The notes: generated by a model not told the origin, from the sequence alone. Positions 1 through 36,589 are shown, numbered from the stretch's first letter. The stretch is 64,000 nt of DNA from Cheilinus undulatus (GCF_018320785.1 NC_054879.1:43204698-43268697), one strand, 5' to 3'. Made by a program: numbers and translations.

Positions 1-782
1 TCCAACTTTTCTTGAACTTTTTTTCGCCCAGTTTCCTTTCTTTTACTTTAATATCTTGCCATTAATGCGGTTTATTGTCAAATGAACAAGCACATCCACA
101 AAAGAGAATGAAATAAGTCACTAGATCTCTGTCTAGTATTTCCATAAAGATCAAACACTCCATTCATATCATCTGGTTTATATGCTGAATGCTCATCTAA
201 ACCTTAAATGTCAAACAAATATCAAACAACAGCAAGACTGACGTACAGGAGGAAGATCATAAAAAGCTTCTAAAATGCAGGAAATAATTTTAAACATAAT
301 CTATCCGAGCAGGTACAGTGGATCATGCCATAGTTATAATTTTGTGTATTCGATTTATTCACTGACTCACTGTAATCCTTAAAAGGTTATCATCTCCTCA
401 TTCTACTCTTACTCCTCCTCCTCTGATTTTAGATCAACAGAAGAGTCAATTTAACTGTCATATCTTTTTGATTGGCTTTTACTTAGAACTAAAATAATGA
501 TTTAACTCTAACCCTGTTTTACCTTTTGTGCCTGTTTTACTAAATTGTTAAATTTGCAAGATATCAGTTCTGCTCGGTTTAACACAAACTAGGCTGGTCA
601 CTTTTACTCATATTCAATCCTCCTTTTAACAGAGGCATTTGGCTTGAAAATCAACAGAAGAAGTTGTTGAAAATGAGCAAACATCTTATACTTAATGACA
701 GAAAACATGAACTGTGATGAAAAAAAATCAACCAATCCTGATGCTTTCTAACACTTGTTCAATCTAGATGTCTCTCTCATAC
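1..782. other. Left edge, dync1i2 intron
   Basis: After the exon ending at 783, the remaining exons of dync1i2 were looked for on the minus strand (the NNKPLYSFEDN and VRWTHSGRE blocks) and not found. The stretch is A/T-rich and reads as intron; the gene's 3' end lies outside the window. Confidence 0.6.
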
Positions 783-26251
<25,469 letters not shown>

Positions 26252-26261
26252 GATGCCACAG

Positions 26262-27172
26262 CTGTGCAAAAACAGATAAAAGTTTTCATGCTTGTTCAAT
26301 TCAGGATGTTTTGGAAAACATGTTGTCTGTATAAGTCTAGAGCTGTTGTTTTTACTGTCCAGAAGAGACGCCCCCCCCCCCCACATCCTCAAAAAACCTA
26401 TGAGGGTCTCAGCTTCAGGACCAGACACCTGGCACGGCATTAATGACAGCCAACCTCAAGAGGTCACCTGTCAAAATACATACTTTAGAGATTCTGCCTT
26501 TTCAGCTGGGTGACTTTATGAACCTATCAGCCGGATACACATCTTTGTGTGTTTGTACAACTTCATAACGGGTTAAACCGCGACCAGACTAGCCACTCAT
26601 TGTCAGTCAGCTAACAGAGAGCCCCACCCTGCAGTTTGTACGACACCAGGTTAGCTTAGCAATCTTTTCTATTTCAGCTTTTCAACCACACTGTATTCGT
26701 TAGACTGAAAGTCATCCAATGTTTAGTGTAATGTTTCAAGCGTGCTTGAACAATCACACCGAAGTTTCATTGAAAAACAGGCAACATTAGCATCATCTCG
26801 GCCTTAGCCAACAGTAGCCTTCCTTGTTGTGAGAGGCTAGGGAGCTAGCTTAGCCGTCCTGGTTAAATGTGTTCATGGTGTTTCATAAACTCAATGACCA
26901 CTCTTGATAAGCTCGTTCTCAAACAAATGTTTTCAGGTCAAATAAATAGCACTAAAACACTTGTAGTCCCAACTTTATACTGACGATGTTTTACAGTGTT
27001 AGCTTTCTGTTAGCAGCTACGGTAAACAGAACCTCGGTCCGCAGAGCTGTCATCTTCACAAACCGCTCACAGAATAAAGCATGCTGGGCTGCAAACGCAG
27101 CGACAAATACAGAACCATGTCTCACGTACGTGCTAACGCTGGTATCAGTACGTTAACGTGCAGATTACAAAC
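26262..27172. other. dync1i2 intron 1
   Basis: First intron, between the non-coding exon 1 and the exon with the ATG. It contains a C-run at 26371-26381. No transposon or extra exon is recognised. CpG content rises towards 27000, as expected near a promoter. Confidence 0.45.
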
Positions 27173-27300
27173 CTTTTATCAGGTTTTAGACCTGACAGTA
27201 AATGCCGCTAGCCACACACAGCCAAAACAAACAGGACGGCCAGCCTGACTACAGGTGCCGAGAGGATCCAAACGGGAAGTATTCAGCTTTGACGTGGCTG
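27173..27300 (-). promoter_or_regulatory. dync1i2: Putative dync1i2 promoter and non-coding exon 1
   Basis: The coding exon has an acceptor at 26262-26263, leaving only 10 nt of leader (26252-26261) before the ATG. An upstream non-coding exon is therefore required. A good donor on the minus strand lies at 27171-27172 (AAAAG followed by GTTTGT), so exon 1 probably ends at 27173 and begins near 27250-27300. Local sequence is richer in CpG than the surrounding intron, as expected for a housekeeping promoter. The exact transcription start is inferred, not seen. Confidence 0.5.
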
Positions 27301-27764
27301 TAGTGTCAGCTGAGGTCAAAGATGGATACTTTGGAAGATGTTTTAACCTGAAAATGAAGCGGTCACGGTTTGCAATTTCAAATTCGGATATTATTCTTAA
27401 TGTTGGTGGTTTATACTGGTGAAGAAAGTGTTAAAAAAGTTTTACAAGAGCTGAGAGAACTGGTGAATGATGCAAGTAGGACAACCACACGTGCCTTTGC
27501 TCATTGTGATCTTCAGCAGACTCTCTTTCTTTCTATACTTATCAAAAAAAAACTAAGGACATATTTCTTTGTTGTGCCACATTTGTAAGGAACAGGCATT
27601 TGTGGGATGAGCAGCAGAGCTGAGTATGTGGATGGTGCCCATGAAAAATTTGCCAAACCTTATCTGCCAAGGCCATACAGCTTATTCTGCCAACGACTCT
27701 TGTTTAGTGGATTGAATGATTGAAGTCTGAAGAAACATTCTGGCAATTTAACAACTCACTAACT

Positions 27765-28200
27765 TATCAAACAGGAGCCTCATTAGAGTGTGGAAGAACC
27801 ATACACAGCCTCAACAGCCTGGCACCTCCTCCTCATGCTGGTCACCAGCCTGGTCACACATCGCTGTGGAATGGCATCCCATTCTTCAACCAGCACTGAC
27901 AGCAAGTCAGCACGCCTACAACAGCTCAATGGGGTTGAGGTCAGGACTGCTGGCAGGCTATTCCGTCCTTGCCACTCTGATTAAGCCCACTCTGTGGGGG
28001 TGTGCGTTGTCATCCTGGAGGATAGAGTTCGGTCCCAAACTGCGGAGATATGGGATTACCACTGGTTGCACAATGTCATCTCAATATCCCTCTGCACTCA
28101 TTGAGATTGCCTCCAATTATGACAAGCCTCGTTTTTCCAATGAGGGGAATGTCGCCACACACCATCACAGTATAAGATTTATTGCCGATAAGCATTGTTA
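27765..28200 (-). pseudogene. Tc1/mariner transposase C-terminal fragment
   Basis: On the minus strand, broken frames read GGNLNE-, LGPNSILQDDN-, GLIRVARTE-, SSPDLNPIEL- and NAIPQRCVTRLVTSM-like pieces, the DDE end of a Tc1 family transposase. A 183-codon open frame on the plus strand (27788-28339) is only its antisense shadow. Small deletions and frame breaks show it is dead. Lies in the spacer between cybrd1 and dync1i2. Confidence 0.75.
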
Positions 28201-28289
28201 CAACAAAGAAAGAATCTACCAAACACAAATTTCCTTACTTTTTGTGCTAGGCAAAGGCTTATATACAGTATGTGACAACCATCCCTGCA

Positions 28290-28745
28290 ACTACACCTCT
28301 GGTTGGCTGGAAGCCTCCCCTCCTTTCAAAACACATTAAAGCCTGCAGGCTTGAAAGGCTCCAGTGATGGTTGTCCTTCTGGAACTGTCCCATTTCCACA
28401 CAGGATCTCTGGAGCTCAGTTAGCAGGACCATTAGGTTCTTTGTCACCTCTCTAACGAAGGCCCGTCTCCCCTGATTATTCAGTTTGGCTGGGCAGCCAG
28501 TTCTTGGAAGAGTCCTGGTTGTGCCAAACGTCTTCTATTTGAGAATTATGGAGGCCACTGTTCTCTTGGGAACCAGAGGGAAATTGCAAGTGTTTTTGCA
28601 AACGGTCTAATTAATATATAAATGTGATATTTCAGATTTTCATTTTAAATACATTTTCAAAAATTTCTAAAATTCCGTTTTCATGTTGTTATGGAGTACT
28701 GAGTGTAGATTAATGAGAATAAAAATGATCTGTTTTCTACTGTAG
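28290..28745 (-). pseudogene. Second Tc1-like fragment (N-terminal half plus terminus)
   Basis: Minus strand reads TRTLPRTGCPAKLNNQGRRA, then VREVTKNLMVLLTELQRSCV, the HTH/linker part of a Tc1 transposase, followed outward by the fish Tc1 5' flank near 28600-28745. Its family tail (TACTGAGTGTAGATTAATGA) matches the element at 24703-25745, while the neighbouring C-terminal fragment at 27765 belongs to another Tc1 family, so these are two insertions rather than one gene. Confidence 0.65.
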
Positions 28746-28856
28746 CATCAGGCTGCAATGTAACAAAATATAATATATAAATAAATATACAATTATCATT
28801 AGTAGTTCCAGCAGTTTATTACTTAATTCAGTGAGGTTTAGCTGAACATAATCTTA

Positions 28857-28862
28857 TTTATT
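28857..28862 (-). terminator. cybrd1: Candidate cybrd1 poly(A) signal
   Basis: On the minus strand this reads AATAAA, about 290 nt downstream of the cybrd1 stop. A second AATAAA-type hexamer lies at 28815-28820. Either would end the 3' UTR just before the Tc1 debris at 28740. The choice between them is a guess. Confidence 0.35.
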
Positions 28863-29148
28863 ACATGTAATTTTTGAGAATACAAACAGTTAGAACAAAG
28901 GCAATATGACAATATTATTTTAACAATGTAAACAGTGTACACCAACATCATCATTTATGATACCTTACAAAGTAGCTCACTGTATTTGCATGTAATAACG
29001 GTAATACATGCAACAGAAAACAAGCTGAAAGTGCAGCAAATATAAAATACTATAAGGTGCAAGAGAGAAAATAATGTATAAGCAAATACATATTTCTTTC
29101 TTTCTTCATATTTCTCAACACATCCGTTCCACATCTTTGTTTTTGTAA

Positions 29149-32100
29149 TCAGTTGTTCTGATCATCTAGCTTGTTAGCCCTCCTCCTCACATCCACACAG
29201 CCCTCAACGTCAGTTTCATTAGACAGCTGAGACAGAGAGGGACCAACTTTTGCGTTTTCCTCACCTCTGGCAATGGGATGCCGAGTATACGAAGCTTGGT
29301 CGCTGGGCCTTTTCCAAGATGCTCGAGTGGCAATCCAGAGGATTGTAACTCCATAGGCCACCAGGAGCACTCCCATAACATTCACAAAAACTGCCTCTGG
29401 GGGTGAGTCCTTATACTTAGGGTTGTCCCTTAAACAGAAAAGGTTTACAGAAATTGTGAGGCAGCACTTTTACATTTTGCATCATGTCTGGAAATTTAAA
29501 TCAGAAAGACTTTTTCTTTTTATACTTACAAGCCAAAAATAAGTTTCTCTGTCATGCCCATGAGTGCCACGGCTATAATACTGGCAAAGAGGAGCTGCCC
29601 ACTGAACACATGGAGGGGCATGAAAGCAGCTCTCCAGGATGCTGGTGTAAATGGCATCAAGTACATGATGACTGCAAGAACAATCTGCTCATTCAAGGAG
29701 GGAAAAAAAACATTCACTCAGCAAACATTTTACCTCTTTGTGTTTACTTTGACTTACCATCTCAGAAAATACTCAAAGTAAGAGATTGTAAATCATGCCA
29801 GTAGATCAATTAACCCTCAGGCATCACTGGGGACATTTTTGTCCATTTGGGCAAATTCTTCCTCTTTCTCTGCTCACCATTTTGGCTGTGTTAGTGCATA
29901 TGGTCTCATTTTTTTAAACAAGTTTCTTTCGAGGCAAATTTTTGAAGTCAAATTTCCATGGCTCTAATAGATCAGGGGAACACTGTGAAACAAATTTACT
30001 ACCCTTTAAAGCCATTAACGACAAACATGTCCACTTCCTAAAAACTGCTATAAAAACTAAACAGATTAATATTTTTTCTGCTTTTTTTTTTGCATAAATC
30101 TGTTAAACAACTTCAGCTGTGCTCAAAACTACCAAACATTTTTAGTTTTTGTGTAGCATCTGATTTAAAACTTACTACCCTTTTGAGTTATTAAGAACAA
30201 AACAGTCCACTTCCAAAAACGGCAATAAAAATAGTATACATTAATATTTTTATCTGCTTTTTTTAGTCAAATCTTTTGATCAACTTAAGCTCTGACAAAA
30301 ACAATCACTGAATAATTTTGAGGATTTTAACCCTTTAAATGCCAGTTTGATTACAGGATGGTCATATTTTTTCTAAAAAAAACCATACAAAACAGTTATT
30401 ATTTTCCACATAGCTAATGTTGGGGGCTGGGGGTGTTTTTTTAAATCAGTCCAGGGTATGTCAAACATTTGTCAAAATATTGACCTTGATGCATTATTAG
30501 TTTTTGTGTAGCATCCAATTTGAAATTTACTATCCTTTCGAGTCACTTGTGGACAAAAACGTCCCAATGACTCCCATTCAAACACATCCTTTAAACTTTT
30601 AAGTAATCAAACTGGCATTTAAAGGGTTAAAATCCTCAAAATGATTGAATGTTTGGTAGCTTTGAGCACAGCTGGCATTGTTTAAGAGATTAATGCAAAT
30701 ATATACAGTGCTTAACAAATTTATTAGACCACCCTAACCAAAGTAAGGTTTATGCCACAGCTGTCCTAAATTAACAGCATTGGTAATTACCAAAATCATT
30801 TTTTATGTTTCTGCAATGGTTAATACACAAATATGTAGAGGCTCTTTAACCCAAATGATATTTTTAATGCTAAAATATAATTATTACTGTTATCCATGAA
30901 TTTTCAAATTTACTGATTTACCAAAAAACCCTGAAAAAATATAAAAGCACATTATTATTTCTTGATTAACATGTCAAATTATAGCCTACTTATTTACTTG
31001 CATTCCTGAACAGAAAAATGAGTTTTAGTGGTTGAATGTTATGCTTGATTAATTTCTGACTTCTCAGAGAAGCCCAGTGAGCCGGCTCAAATTTGGGTAT
31101 AAAAAGGTGAATTCAGTTTGAAATTCCTCATTCCAGTTCAAATTGGTAAAACGTGGAGAGCTCACTGAAAATCAAAGAGTCCGCAATAAAGCACTTCATG
31201 ATGCCGAATGGTCTCTGAGACAAATATGACAGGTGGTCTAATAAATTTGTTAAGCACTATATATATATATTAATCTGTTAAGTTTTTATAGCAGTTTTTT
31301 GGAAGTGGACATTAAATTAAAGTGATGCCTGAGGGTTAAAGTAGATTAATAGTGTTGGACTTCTACTATCAAACAGAGTGACTTAAAAATGTTTCTTTAC
31401 CTGCAGACCAAACAATATCAGAGCTGCAAAGCCCAGCCAGCTGTGCAGACTGTACATGTTTGGGATGTTAGCAGCATTGTGGAAATCAAAAGCTGCCACA
31501 AAAGATACCGTTGCACAGGTGAAGGCTGCCAAGTTTAAGCCAGCGTGGACTAACTTCATGATTAGTTTGTTGATCTGCCAGGTCCAGGGGAGCCTGAAGA
31601 TGATGATGGCTGTAAGAGAGGGTTATTTGGGGTCAGTGGGTATAGGTATGAAACTCGGATACAGCAAGAATTTGTGTTTCTTTCTATCAGGGCTCATGTG
31701 CCTTACATTATTTCCTGCACATGTTGAAGTTTGATTTGAATGTGAAGTTCTTGGTACCAAAATGAAGTTGGTTAAGTTACATGAATAAGGCTTAAAATCA
31801 AAGTCATGATGCAATGTGTCAAAAAAAACCGTCCTCTTAAGGTTCTGCAGATTGTAAGCAGTTCCATCCACCAATACTTACTCTTGACGCCACATATTCC
31901 AATTTGTTGTTTTCTAAGTCAAAGGAAACAAGCCAGAGAAGTTTAGTCTATGTTTCCATATTCAACAGTTCCCTGACACTATTTTCCTGAACAGAGCTAA
32001 CTTTTTGCAGCTTAGCTTTTTTCTGTTTTACGCTAGTGATATTTTAAAAATAGAGACTCCTCTCACCCACTCCGTTCAGGAAAATGAAGCCAGCGAGTTG

Positions 32101-32253
32101 TAAGACCGGATGCCAGTTGAACTCAGCAGGTCCTCCGTCCCAGGCTAACCCCTCTCTGTAGTAGAGGACCCATCGTAGCACGAATATGATGGTGGCAAAG
32201 CCGAAAGCAGCGGCGGCTGACAGCACGGCCAGGAAATGTTTATAACCCTCCAT
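29149..32253 (-). CDS. cybrd1: Plasma membrane ascorbate-dependent reductase CYBRD1 (duodenal cytochrome b)
   Basis: Four exons (32067-32253, 31401-31609, 29530-29684, 29149-29428) give 276 aa ending in TGA; the human protein is 286 aa. This is a cytochrome b561-family protein that moves electrons from cytoplasmic ascorbate across the membrane to reduce ferric iron outside. The start [11 protein letters not shown], then [28 protein letters not shown] and MGMTEKLIF match CYBRD1 closely. The four haem-ligand histidines are present at about His48, His84, His118 and His157. Six hydrophobic segments are visible before a polar C-tail ([13 protein letters not shown] onward) that diverges from human, as is usual. 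The second intron (29685-31400) holds a nested transposon. It lies in tandem with dcaf17 upstream and dync1i2 downstream. Confidence 0.96.
29814..31335. mobile_element. TTAA-flanked foldback element with CCCTCAGGCATCACT termini
   Basis: Termini CCCTCAGGCATCACT and AGTGATGCCTGAGGG are perfect inverted repeats, flanked by TTAA (29810-29813 and 31336-31339). Inner parts are also inverted: GCTGTGCTCAAAACTACCAA near 30118 against TTTGGTAGCTTTGAGCACAG near 30650. The whole element is therefore a long imperfect palindrome. A Tc1/mariner derivative (30706-31259) is inserted in its right half. It lies in the second cybrd1 intron. Confidence 0.8.
30706..31259 (+). mobile_element. Tc1/mariner deletion derivative, nested
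   Basis: The terminal inverted repeats are near perfect over 27 bp (positions 30707-30733 and 31232-31258; begins AGTGCTTAACAAATTTATTA). TA dinucleotides flank it. Near the right end the plus strand still reads [20 protein letters not shown], then LRQI and a stop, matching the N-terminal HTH of a Tc1-type transposase. All of the catalytic part is gone. It is a MITE made by internal deletion. Confidence 0.85.
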
Positions 32254-32400
32254 GGCTGTCTGGAGTTAAAGCGGCACCGGAGGAGAACCAGACTGGAGCA
32301 GCCGTCCACAACAAACCACAAGAATTTCAAGAGGAGGCTAGACGGAGCTGAGTCACATGACCTGGGAAAAGGGCGTTTTGTAACTTTCCTCGTTACAAAA
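32254..32400 (-). promoter_or_regulatory. cybrd1: cybrd1 leader and proximal promoter
   Basis: This is the sequence directly upstream of the cybrd1 ATG. It is moderately GC-rich and has no transposon signature, unlike sequence beyond about 32690. A palindromic GTCACATGAC at 32352-32361 is an M-box/E-box type site bound by MiT/TFE or USF factors. The transcription start cannot be read from sequence alone. Confidence 0.4.
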
Positions 32401-32696
32401 GAAGTAAAAAAAAAAAAAAAAGACCGAGTTATGTATTGAATTATTTAAATGAGGCAGGGCTGTGTTTTTACTATATTGTTTAGCGTCCTCTATAAAGATG
32501 TTTTTCCCTTCAGTAAGCTTTCACATCATGGGCTTCAGGTGTGCAGCAGGTGAACTTGTACTTTTCTAAGTACTTTTAAAAATTCCTATTTTTATTTTGG
32601 GGTGGTATTTTAATTAGTTACATTTTTAAAAGCATAAAGTACCGAATAAACAAACAAAAAAAAAAAAACACTAAAAGCCAAAATGAGGTGGTTTAA

Positions 32697-33251
32697 AGGG
32701 GACATATTTGACCCCTTTAAAACAAGTCTATATTGGTCTCAGAGGTCCTCAAAACATGCCTGTGAAGTCTGTTGCTGAAAAAAACACTCCATTATTGGAT
32801 TTTTGCATGTCAAAAAACCCCTGTTTCAGCCCTGCTCAGAACGAGCCGTTTCTGCGGCTTCAAATGTTAATGAGCTGTCTGACTCCGCCCCTGACCACAC
32901 CCCTCTCAGGAAATGGATGCGGCAAAGCTACAGATGTTTTAATCCATTTTTAAAGACTTGAATTTGAACCATCAATCTCCCTGACCGAGGCATCAGGTAA
33001 ACCCACTGAGCTATCCAGCATCAGGAGATGAGGGTGGAACTTTCTTCCAATTGGGGCGGGCCAACCAAGCCTGGGGGCGGGGCTAACTCCCCACATGACA
33101 TCACGAGGGGAAAATCTGAGAATGGCTTGTTTCTGCAAAAAGGTGGAGAAAGAGAGGGTGGAAAGGAATAGATTTTTTTGGTACTTGAGGGGATTGTGGA
33201 AAGGCCAGGGGCACATATTTTTGTTAGAAAAGCCTGCAAAATATGTCCCCT
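32697..33251 (+). mobile_element. TTAA-target MITE, copy 2, carrying a SINE
   Basis: Flanked by TTAA (32693-32696, 33252-33255), with ends AGGGGACATATTTGACC and ATATGTCCCCT. The body matches copies at 3106, 45306 and 56905. Between about 32925 and 33020 it carries an antisense tRNA-derived segment not present in copy 1. Lies between cybrd1 and dcaf17, about 450 bp upstream of the cybrd1 ATG. Confidence 0.85.
32925..33020 (-). repeat. tRNA-derived SINE inside TTAA MITE copy 2
   Basis: Minus strand reads GGATAGCTCAGTGGGTTTAC (A-box) and GATGGTTCAAATTC (B-box), followed by a tail with GGATTAAAACATCTGTAGC, close to the GGATAAAAGC-TCTG tail shared by many fish SINEs and LINEs. Not a functional tRNA gene: there is no foldable anticodon arm or 3' acceptor end. 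Confidence 0.7.
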
Positions 33252-33429
33252 TTAACCTTTCTGCAAACAACAAGAAAAGGGTCTTAAGTTTTACTTCCAC
33301 AACACATAACGGTTTGCAGCTAATAGCTAGAGAAAAATAGCACATTTCAATGTGTTATGTATCACCCTAGGTCAAGTAACACCTTATGATAAACATCCTT
33401 ATCAATAGATATCCATATTTTCTTATTTA

Positions 33430-33660
33430 TAATGCATACTAAAGACCCTGTAAAATGAAAATAAATCTATATTAAGGTTTGTTGTGTGACGGGCCACTGT
33501 GTTATGAACCCCCAGGTCAGATTTCAGTCAAATAAAACATCTCTAAGTTTATAAAATTAAGCTTCAAATCATGAAAAATGAGGCAGTAAAATCTGCTCTA
33601 GGAAGGTGTGGGCGTGTCTGTTGAATGAGCTGAAGCCACACCCACTCAGGAAAAATATAA
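33430..33660. repeat. Repeat shared with 59215-59445
   Basis: Colinear with 59215-59445. Shared blocks include CACTGTGTTATGAA, TCATGAAAAATGAGGCAGTA and GAGCTGAAGCCAC followed by CCACTCAGGA. No ends or coding found. Directly followed (33670-33755) by a LINE-type tail, GTGCTATATAAATAAAGTGG. Confidence 0.65.
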
Positions 33661-33954
33661 TCAGTATGATTAATGATGTTTTGTGCAGCACTTTGGAAAC
33701 GTTCAGTTTATAAAATGTGCTATATAAATAAAGTGGATTGGACAAATCCTTTAATTTCAAGAAATTGTAGAAATTAAGAAATGTGAATAAAATAGAAACA
33801 AATTCTAATTTTCCTTTATAACTGGTACATATTAAGAAAAAAGATGTAGTTGACTTTCATTGCCACTGTAAAAATCCTCTGTATGCATTATCAGATATGC
33901 AATTAAAGCATATGAAAATAACTCACTCCATTAAAACTAACACTTTATATTATT

Positions 33955-36201
33955 TATTTAATTTTATTTAACCAGGAAAATCTCATTAAGATCAATAATC
34001 TCATTTACAAGAGAGTCCTGGACAAGAAAGGCAGCAGCACAATGAACAGAGTTACAGACATGAAATATAACAGTTATAAACACAGGTCAAACAAAACACA
34101 AATCACAGAGCACAAAGTCATTGGTCAAAACATCTTCAACTTAAAGCATCATCCTCCAGTGCCTTCAATCTAGTTTTAAAGAGATTTAAAAAGACCAGCT
34201 CCCCAAGACACAGAGTCTCCTGCAGTAGATTCCAGGCTGCAGGAGCTGCTTACCTGAAACTCCTTTTACCCATTTCAAGATGGACTTTGGGAACAGAGAG
34301 CAAAAATAAGTCTCGTGACTGAGTCACTGAGCGAATACTGTAACTTCCAGAACTTTTCACATGAATAAAATCACACAAGTATGATGGAAACAGATTTAGT
34401 ATGGCCTTATAAATAAGGATAAGCCAATGATTTAGCCTACGCTTTGATACAGAAGGCCAACCAACTCCATCATACAGGGTACAATGATGAGGTAAGGACT
34501 TAAGGTTTGTTATAAACCTCAGAGCTCCATGGTATACAGTATCCAAAGATTTAAGGCATTGAGAAGATGCATGCATGTATAAAACATCACCACAATCAAT
34601 TAAAGGCATAAAAGTGGCAGAAACAAGTCTTTTCTTTGCAGTAAATGAAAAACAGGACTTATTTCTGAAATAAAATCCAAGCTGCAACTTTAACTTCTTC
34701 ATAAGTTGGTCAATACGTAGCTTAAAAGTCAAAGAATCATCAATCAAGAATCCAAATATTTATAAGAAGGCACAACCTCAATCACATCACCCTGAGATGC
34801 AGTGACAGAAGGCAGTGATTTTCTCTTTGAGTTTGAGAACGTCAACAGTTTGGTTTTGTCAGGATTCAGAACCAATTTTAACTCACACAGTGTGCTGTAC
34901 AATATCAAAAGCTCCCTCTAGGCGAGCCTGATGCTGTGTAGGAGCAGAGCAATAAATGACAGCATCATCAGCATATAAATGAACATTTGCATTGGGAACA
35001 TTTTGACCGATACTGTTGATATAAAGTGTAAACAACAGCGGTCCCAAGACTGAGCCCTGAGGCACTCCGTTTTTAACTTCAAGATATTTAGAGGTAAATC
35101 CCTCAGCCTGCACACATTGTGTTCTGTTTGATAAATAATTTTCAAACCAACAAACAGAATGTTCAGACAGACCAATACAGCACAGTCTATCTTTCAGAAT
35201 GACATGGTCCACAGTATCGAAAGCCTTCGATAGATCAATAAAAAGCACCGCACAGTGCTCCTTATTGTCCAAGGACTCTAAAAATCATTTACTACTTTCA
35301 AGGCAGCAGTGGTTGTACTGTGCTTCTTTCTAAAACCTGACTGATAATCAGCTAAGACACTGTTAATTGTTAAAAATTGTTTACAAGAGAGGGGTCACCC
35401 CCTTTTAACAGGGGGAGCACAAAGGCAGATTTCCAAACATGGGGAATGTCAGTCAAGACCAAGGAAAGGTTAACAAGATAAGACAAAGGTTTAGCAATAA
35501 AATCAGCTGCCAGTTTTAAAAAAAAAAAAAAAAAAAAAGGGTTTTAGGTTGTCCGGGCCTGCCGGTTTCCTAACATTTTAAAGTTTGAGGGCTTGGTGCG
35601 CCTCACCAACAGTAAACAGCCTAAAAGTAAACTCTTGTAGAGCAAGAACAGTTTCCTGATGTGCAGAATTGATGGATTTTTTTTGTTTGCACATGATTTA
35701 TAGAGTCTAACAGTGACCCTGAGGCAATAAAATTATCATTAAAACAAATGTAACATTGTGGCTTTATCAGTGATTGTTTTAGAATTATGAACAATACAAG
35801 GGGGCAACTCAAAACCTTTCTCATTCCCAGAGAGGGATTTTATAGACTTCCAAAAAAGCCTTGGATTGTTCAGATTGTCTGATGTTTCCCTGAGAAAGTG
35901 CTCTGCTTTAGCATTTCTGATTGCCACAGTACATTTGTTCCTCAGACGTCTAAAATGCAACCAGTCTGAATTTAGTCCAGAACCCCTGACTTTAGCCCAG
36001 GCTGCATCTTTTTCATGCAACAACGTTGACAAGTCAGGGGTAAACCATGAAGTCTCACCTCTGAACTCCTTGAAAGGAGCATACTGGCTTAAATTGCAGC
36101 GGTTCGTAACAATTTGGCAGTCTGACAGAGGAAATAAAAATGGTGTGGCCCTCTCAGTAACCAAAGTTGCCCATCTCTGCTCCAAGCTCATGGATACGGA
36201 C
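33955..36201 (-). pseudogene. 5'-truncated LINE (CR1/L2/Rex1 group) with reverse transcriptase
   Basis: Minus-strand frames give, in order: a pre-RT region (36191-35739, ending in FWKSIKSLSGNEKGFELPP), the RT core at 35272-34883 (FIDLSKAFDTVDH motif A, NGVPQGSVLGPLLFTLYINS motif B, YADDAVIY motif C), and a C-terminal domain (34747-34250, LKLQLGFYFRNKSCF). The parts lie in different frames with stops between them, including a T/A-run near 35520, so it is dead. The endonuclease part is absent (5' truncation at about 36201). The 3' end carries the fish LINE tail AATGAGATTTTCCTGGTTAA. Lies between dcaf17 and cybrd1. Not a host gene. Confidence 0.85.
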
Positions 36202-36206
36202 TAAAA

Positions 36207-36241
36207 GTTGCAAAACACCACAAATCGTGGTGTTTTGCAAC
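36207..36241. repeat. Perfect 15-bp hairpin at the LINE 5' junction
   Basis: GTTGCAAAACACCAC (36207-36221), 5-nt spacer, then GTGGTGTTTTGCAAC (36227-36241). It begins six bases outside the truncated 5' end of the LINE. Confidence 0.9.
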
Positions 36242-36589
36242 AGAAATGTGGACATAAAACGAAAAAGAAAGGTTTGAAAAAAACATGGAACTTAATCAAG
36301 TTTTCTGAGGAAATATCACTGAATATTGAGTGAATTGTTAGAAAATACAAACATATCATTGATGTTAGCTTACCCAGGCACTAAGACTGACAGCTACACC
36401 AGAGCACACCTGAGTGCAGGACAAACCGTTCTTCCATCAGTCTATGGGACGGTCAGAGCACCATCAGAGTAGTCGGGTATTACATTAGAGACAGCAACCT
36501 CTAAAGATTCAGTTTTTCGCTTTCCACTCCTGCTTAACACCCACGTAAGTTTTTCTTTACACACGTAGAGCATAAATGAGCCTCTAAAG

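Noticed and set aside
26371-26381. C-run interrupting an upstream open frame before the dync1i2 ATG
   Set aside because: The longer N-terminus starting [13 protein letters not shown] runs through intron sequence. The acceptor at 26262 and family similarity put the start at 26251.
27370-27588. Open frame with GEESVKKVLQELRELVNDAS upstream of dync1i2
   Set aside because: It looks helix-like, but there is no recognisable family, no clear splice sites, and it lies in the dync1i2 upstream spacer. I cannot support a gene.
27788-28339. Longest open frame in the area, 183 codons on the plus strand
   Set aside because: It is antisense to a broken Tc1 transposase on the minus strand and has no own similarity or promoter.
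34250-35272. Open frames that could be read as a host reverse-transcriptase gene
   Set aside because: Motifs and 3' tail are those of a decayed LINE with frame breaks; not a host gene.
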